Notes under the pieces: model-generated
Told to the model about the DNA's origin: nothing
The model's input: only the letters and a program-made list of their open reading frames with translations
Databases searched by the model: none
Made by a program: the position numbers and the translations under genes
Part shown: in pieces, positions 5,984-8,945 of the stretch
How positions within the stretch are numbered: the stretch's first letter is position 1
Layout of the letters: every line of letters starts with the position of its first letter
NCBI GenBank assembly: GCA_017477035.1
Contig: JAFUXW010000241.1
Coordinates: 1 to 8,945 of the forward strand
Direction: 5' to 3'
DNA: 8,945 nucleotides
Source: Alphaproteobacteria bacterium
GTDB taxonomy: Bacteria; Pseudomonadota; Alphaproteobacteria; RF32; CAG-239

Positions 5984-6877
5984 TTAATTGTTGTCATCTG
6001 ATGATGACTCTTCCTTAGACTGTTCTAGCATAATAAAACGTTTACTGTCAAACCTTCTTTTATCGTAAGTCCCACGCAATTGTGCAATTTTTGCCTCTAA
6101 ATCACTGTTTGCTGAAGATGATGTAGTATCAGCAGGTTGGGTATTCATAAAATCAGGGACTGTTATTTTAGGTGTCGAAGTTTCTTTTCGCAATTGTAAC
6201 AACATTAATCTTTTAAGCCAATTGCCATAATTAAATTCATCGCTCAAATCTTCATCATCTTCGTGATCAATATCTAAACTTTCACGTTCTCTAGGGCTGA
6301 AATTATAATCATAACCTAAATTTTGCAGTGATTTTAACATTCTATATATGGGACGAGCTTGTTCAAATTCTTCGCGGCTTACTTCTACCTCAATTTCATC
6401 ACGAGTGTAAGTTTCTACCAAATCCTGAAATTCTCGCAGACGAATGATGTTAAGCTTTAATTCATGCATGGTTTCCGAGTTATATGCACCGCTTGTCATT
6501 CTTAAAGCATAGGCCGTAAATAAATCAAATTCACTGCAGGCTGCATTTTCAAGAAAATCTTTGCGTTCTTGTGCATCCTCGGTAGTTATGTAACCGTCAT
6601 TCATATGTTTTATAATATCAGCGACATTTTCAATAGTGCGTTCAAATGTTTCTTGAGGAGAGCCTGAAATACAAAGACTTATGAGAGCTCGAGCAATTAA
6701 ATCCATCATTTGCACTTTATTATACGAAGTATCTTCGAATTCAACCGTATAATCGTCGGGCGCTAATATCACCTCACGTAGAATCGTGCGTGCATTTGTC
6801 CGGTCAATTTGCGGAAATCCGTTGCAAACCGCGTCATACAGTGTATTGAAATATGTGCAATTTTCGTAACGCCCCAT
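5984..6877 (-). CDS. Hypothetical acidic protein coupled to a TerB-like protein
   Basis: 297 residues that I do not recognise. There is no signal peptide or membrane segment. Residues 1–190 look mostly helical, with amphipathic stretches such as VQMMDLIARALISL (55–68) and ETFERTIENVADIIKHM (76–92). A strongly acidic linker (DIDHEDDEDLSDE, 202–214) follows, then a short helical segment NWLKRLMLLQLRK (219–231). The tail is Ser/Thr/Asp-rich, includes LEAKIAQLR (260–268) and ends KEESSSDDNN, which suggests disorder. The ATG shares one base with the TerB-like stop (TAATG), and GAGG lies about 8 nt upstream, so coupled synthesis and a physical partnership with the TerB-like protein are likely. It precedes yggT by 17 bp. 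A scaffold or adaptor role is only a guess. Confidence 0.8.
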   Translation of the reverse strand: MGRYENCTYFNTLYDAVCNGFPQIDRTNARTILREVILAPDDYTVEFEDTSYNKVQMMDLIARALISLCISGSPQETFERTIENVADIIKHMNDGYITTEDAQERKDFLENAACSEFDLFTAYALRMTSGAYNSETMHELKLNIIRLREFQDLVETYTRDEIEVEVSREEFEQARPIYRMLKSLQNLGYDYNFSPRERESLDIDHEDDEDLSDEFNYGNWLKRLMLLQLRKETSTPKITVPDFMNTQPADTTSSSANSDLEAKIAQLRGTYDKRRFDSKRFIMLEQSKEESSSDDNN

Positions 6878-7314
6878 TATTTTTCCTCAAATATATACTT
6901 GGCTTGTTCCATCCATATAATGCGATCAATTACCCAATTGCTTATTTGTTCTATTTTTTCCATTTCGATACCAAGAGCAATTCCGACTTTTCCTATAAAC
7001 AAAGTTTCTTCATCAGATAGCAAATTATCAACGTGTGATAACATACACATTTCTTTGATTAACTCTAAAGCCAAATGTCGATTCTTGATAATTTTAACTT
7101 CTTTCAAAATATCATCTTCATTACTGACAGCAAATAAATCATCTATTTTTTTAATACCATGCGTTATTGCTGCTTCCTTTATAAAGCCTATCTCCGATTC
7201 ATCGGTGTGTCCGTCGGAGGCAGAAAGATGAATTAAAACTTTAAAAAAAATCTCTTTTTCTTCCGAACTGGCATTGCTCAAATATGACGGCACAATATTA
7301 TTTATATCGGACAT
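6877..7314 (-). CDS. TerB-like (tellurite resistance family) protein
   Basis: 145 residues, all-helical, cytoplasmic. Two copies of the acidic TerB element are visible. The first is HLSASDGHTDESE (29–41), with Asp34, Asp38 and Glu41. The second is LSHVDNLLSDEETLFIGKV (92–110), with Asp96, Asp101 and Glu102/103, followed by the typical ALGI. TerB domains form a helical bundle with a metal-binding acidic patch and occur in Ter stress systems and also singly in housekeeping genomic contexts. Which applies here is unclear. The ATG at 7314 has GGGAG about 8 nt upstream. It is the first gene of the cluster that runs through yggT, yggU and folD and is coupled to the next gene by a one-base overlap. 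Alternatives are DUF533-like or DjlA-type TerB relatives; no J domain is present. Confidence 0.82.
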   Translation of the reverse strand: MSDINNIVPSYLSNASSEEKEIFFKVLIHLSASDGHTDESEIGFIKEAAITHGIKKIDDLFAVSNEDDILKEVKIIKNRHLALELIKEMCMLSHVDNLLSDEETLFIGKVGIALGIEMEKIEQISNWVIDRIIWMEQAKYIFEEK

Positions 7315-7349
7315 AGTGTTTCTCCCTGTTAAAACTTAAGGTTCATACT

Positions 7350-7378
7350 ATATAATATCTGTTTATTTTGCAACACAA
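7350..7378 (-). promoter_or_regulatory. Candidate sigma-70-type promoter for the TerB-like/yggT/folD unit
   Basis: On the minus strand: TTGTGT (7378–7373), 17 bp, then TTATAT (7355–7350), ending about 35 bp before the TerB-like ATG. The -35 matches four of six consensus bases and the -10 is weaker. A second -10 candidate, TATAGT, overlaps it slightly downstream. The region is very AT-rich, so chance matches are likely. The 80-bp gap after nth makes a promoter here reasonable. Confidence 0.35.
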
Positions 7379-7394
7379 AAAAATCGATAATAAA

Positions 7395-8036
7395 TCAAAC
7401 AATTTTATTTTTATCGACACTGTGACAATAGCTGTAAATAGGGCATTTGTCGCATAAAGGGCGTTGAGATTTGCATATATAACGCCCGAACAATACCAAC
7501 CAATGATTAGTATTAACAATTAACTCATCAGGTAAAACTTTAACCAAATCTACTTCAATTTCTAGCGGAGTTTTACCTTGACTGAAATCAAGTCGATGAG
7601 CGATTCGCATAACGTGGGTATCAACGGCCAGCATTGGTTTATGATACCACACATTCATAAAAACATTGGCAGTTTTGCGTCCAACCCCCGGTAAAGAAAT
7701 AAGGGTATCTCTATCAGCGGGAATTTCGCCATTATATTTATCAACCAGCAACTTACTCAAAGCTATAATATTTTTTGCTTTGGTGTTAAAAAGACCGATA
7801 GTTTTAATATAATTTTTTAATTTTTCTTCACCAATGTCGAGCATTTTCTGAGCACTGTCAGCAATTTGGAAAAGCTCTGATGTGGCTTTATTAACTCCCT
7901 TATCAGTGCTTTGTGCTGATAAAACTATTGCCACTAAAAGAGTGTAAGGATTATGGAAATTTAATTCACTTTGCGGATTTGGATTCTGTTTGGCAAAAAT
8001 ATTCATAATTTCCAAAATTTCTGATTTTTTTCGCAT
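7395..8036 (-). CDS. nth: Endonuclease III (DNA glycosylase/AP lyase)
   Basis: 213 residues, close to E. coli Nth in length. The helix-hairpin-helix LPGVGRKTANV (115–125) contains the catalytic Lys121. VDTHVMRIAHRL (138–149) contains the catalytic Asp139. The C-terminal [4Fe-4S] loop has the spacing C-x6-C-x2-C-x5-C (Cys188, 195, 198, 204). LSAQSTD (39–45) is the usual N-terminal family block. It removes oxidised pyrimidines and cleaves the resulting abasic site in base excision repair. The ATG shares one base with the tsaD stop (TGATG), and AAGG lies 5 nt upstream inside the end of tsaD, so the two genes are coupled. All active-site and cluster ligands are intact. Confidence 0.97.
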   Translation of the reverse strand: MRKKSEILEIMNIFAKQNPNPQSELNFHNPYTLLVAIVLSAQSTDKGVNKATSELFQIADSAQKMLDIGEEKLKNYIKTIGLFNTKAKNIIALSKLLVDKYNGEIPADRDTLISLPGVGRKTANVFMNVWYHKPMLAVDTHVMRIAHRLDFSQGKTPLEIEVDLVKVLPDELIVNTNHWLVLFGRYICKSQRPLCDKCPIYSYCHSVDKNKIV

Positions 8037-8945
8037 CAGGCCTTAACTCCTCCGGCGCCTGGTGCTTTAGGTGCATCTTCATCTAATGGCCAACGAGGTC
8101 TTGGTTTGAAATCAAGCGGGCTTACATACCCTAATCTGAAACGCTCCAAGCCGGCCCATGCTACCATAACACCATTATCTGTGCAAAAACGAATCGGAGG
8201 AGCCGCAAATTCCAGATTATGTTTATCAGCCAGATTTTTCAATGCACTTCTTAAATAAGTATTAGATGCTACTCCTCCGGAAACCACTAAATGTTGTCCG
8301 TCGGGGTATTTTTGTTTAAAGTATTTAATAGCTTTCTCTAATTTACGAACTAAACAATCGGTTGCTGTCATTTGAAAGCAAGCACAAATATCCGAAACAT
8401 CTTGCTTGGGTAGAATTGCGTGTTCAACAGTTCCGTCCTGAGAGTATGATTCGATAATTTTACGCACGGCTGTTTTAAGTCCGGAAAAAGAAAGATTGCA
8501 ATCACCAGAGCCAATCAAAGGCCGTGGTAAAGAAAAACGCGCATCATTTCCGATTGCTGCCATTTTTTCTATCATAGGCCCACCGGGATATCCCAAACCT
8601 AACATTTTAGCCACTTTATCAAAAGCTTCACCTGCGGCATCATCAATGGTTGTTCCCAAACGCTCGTATTCCCCGACATTTTTTACAACTAAAATCTGGC
8701 AATGTCCTCCGGAAACGAGTAAAAGTAGATACGGAAATTGTATGTCATTAGCTATACGAGCGCAAAGCGCGTGTCCTTCTAAATGATTCACCGCTATAAA
8801 GGGTTTGTTTAATGCTAATGCCAGAGCTTTAGCTGTCATTACTCCGACCACCACACCACCGATTAATCCCGGTCCGGCGGAGGCTGCAACTGCATCAATA
8901 TCTTTTAAGCTTATGTGTGCACGTTGCAGGCAAACAGAAACAATT
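8036..8945 (-). CDS. tsaD: tRNA N6-threonylcarbamoyladenosine synthase subunit TsaD (5' end outside window)
   Basis: The frame is open to the window edge, giving 302 visible residues. About 40–60 N-terminal residues are probably missing. A GTG near 8854 is not the start, because the frame upstream still encodes the family motif SAGPGLIGG. Other landmarks in order are the metal-binding HLEGH, LLVSGGHCQIL, the DDAAGEAFDKVAKMLGLGYPGGP region, LSFSGLKTAVRK, VSGGVASNTYLRS and CTDNGVMVAWAG. This is the ASKHA-fold catalytic subunit that, with TsaB and TsaE, transfers threonylcarbamoyl to A37 of ANN-reading tRNAs. The C-terminal tail (PRPRWPLD then Ala/Gly-rich, ending GVKA) is the style I know from alphaproteobacteria. 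The tail is more GC-rich than the neighbouring DNA. Stop and nth start overlap by one base. Confidence 0.97.
   Translation of the reverse strand, partial: IVSVCLQRAHISLKDIDAVAASAGPGLIGGVVVGVMTAKALALALNKPFIAVNHLEGHALCARIANDIQFPYLLLLVSGGHCQILVVKNVGEYERLGTTIDDAAGEAFDKVAKMLGLGYPGGPMIEKMAAIGNDARFSLPRPLIGSGDCNLSFSGLKTAVRKIIESYSQDGTVEHAILPKQDVSDICACFQMTATDCLVRKLEKAIKYFKQKYPDGQHLVVSGGVASNTYLRSALKNLADKHNLEFAAPPIRFCTDNGVMVAWAGLERFRLGYVSPLDFKPRPRWPLDEDAPKAPGAGGVKA

Noticed and set aside
6809..7231. 140-residue plus-strand frame
   Set aside because: It lies opposite the TerB-like gene and the start of the next gene, has no ribosome site and shows Ser/Ile-rich antisense composition.
8854..8854. GTG as the start of TsaD
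   Set aside because: The frame continues upstream to the window edge and encodes the conserved SAGPGLIGG motif, so the true start is outside.
1..8945. tRNA, rRNA, CRISPR, insertion sequence or prophage
   Set aside because: I saw no tandem repeats with spacers, no transposase or integrase motif and no cloverleaf-like tRNA sequence on either strand.

Overview
The window is AT-rich (about two thirds A+T by eye). The recognisable genes point to a low-GC alphaproteobacterium. The main clues are the yggT–yggU–folD gene order, the alphaproteobacterial style of the TsaD C-terminus (PRPRWPLD then a short Ala/Gly-rich tail ending in GVKA), and a small LptM-like lipoprotein divergent from a TlpA-like thioredoxin. 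This is judged from remembered gene order and motifs, not from a search. Almost every gene lies on the minus strand; only the TlpA-like gene is on the plus strand. No rRNA, tRNA, CRISPR array or insertion sequence was seen.

Left block (1–2561, minus): transcription runs from about 2561 towards 1. It reads through a 45-residue lipoprotein (LptM-like), a von Willebrand A protein (TerY/YegL-like), a PP2C-type phosphatase (YegK-like) and a divergent Ser/Thr kinase (YegI-like, COG4248 style) whose 3' end is outside the window. The last three form a complete TerY-P triad (vWA + PP2C + kinase), a module linked to Ter-type stress signalling. The genes abut or overlap, so they are probably one operon. 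The lipoprotein shares its leader.

Middle (2562–3228): a short divergent regulatory region carries a 7-bp-arm dyad. It separates the triad operon from a secreted TlpA/thioredoxin-like protein. The 3' end of that gene overlaps the convergent yqaA gene by 51 bp.

Right block (3178–8945, minus): two transcription units. The upstream one is tsaD (5' end outside the window) overlapping nth. After an 80-bp gap with a possible promoter comes a TerB-like protein and a coupled 297-residue protein of unknown function. The unit continues with yggT, yggU (DUF167) and folD, then a protein that looks like two degenerate receiver domains, and ends with yqaA (DedA-like membrane protein). These are mainly housekeeping functions: tRNA t6A synthesis, base excision repair and one-carbon metabolism.

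The most interesting content is the TerY-P triad sitting in what looks like the tlpA/lptM locus, a TerB-like protein coupled to an unknown acidic protein about 4.5 kb away, and the double pseudo-receiver protein.
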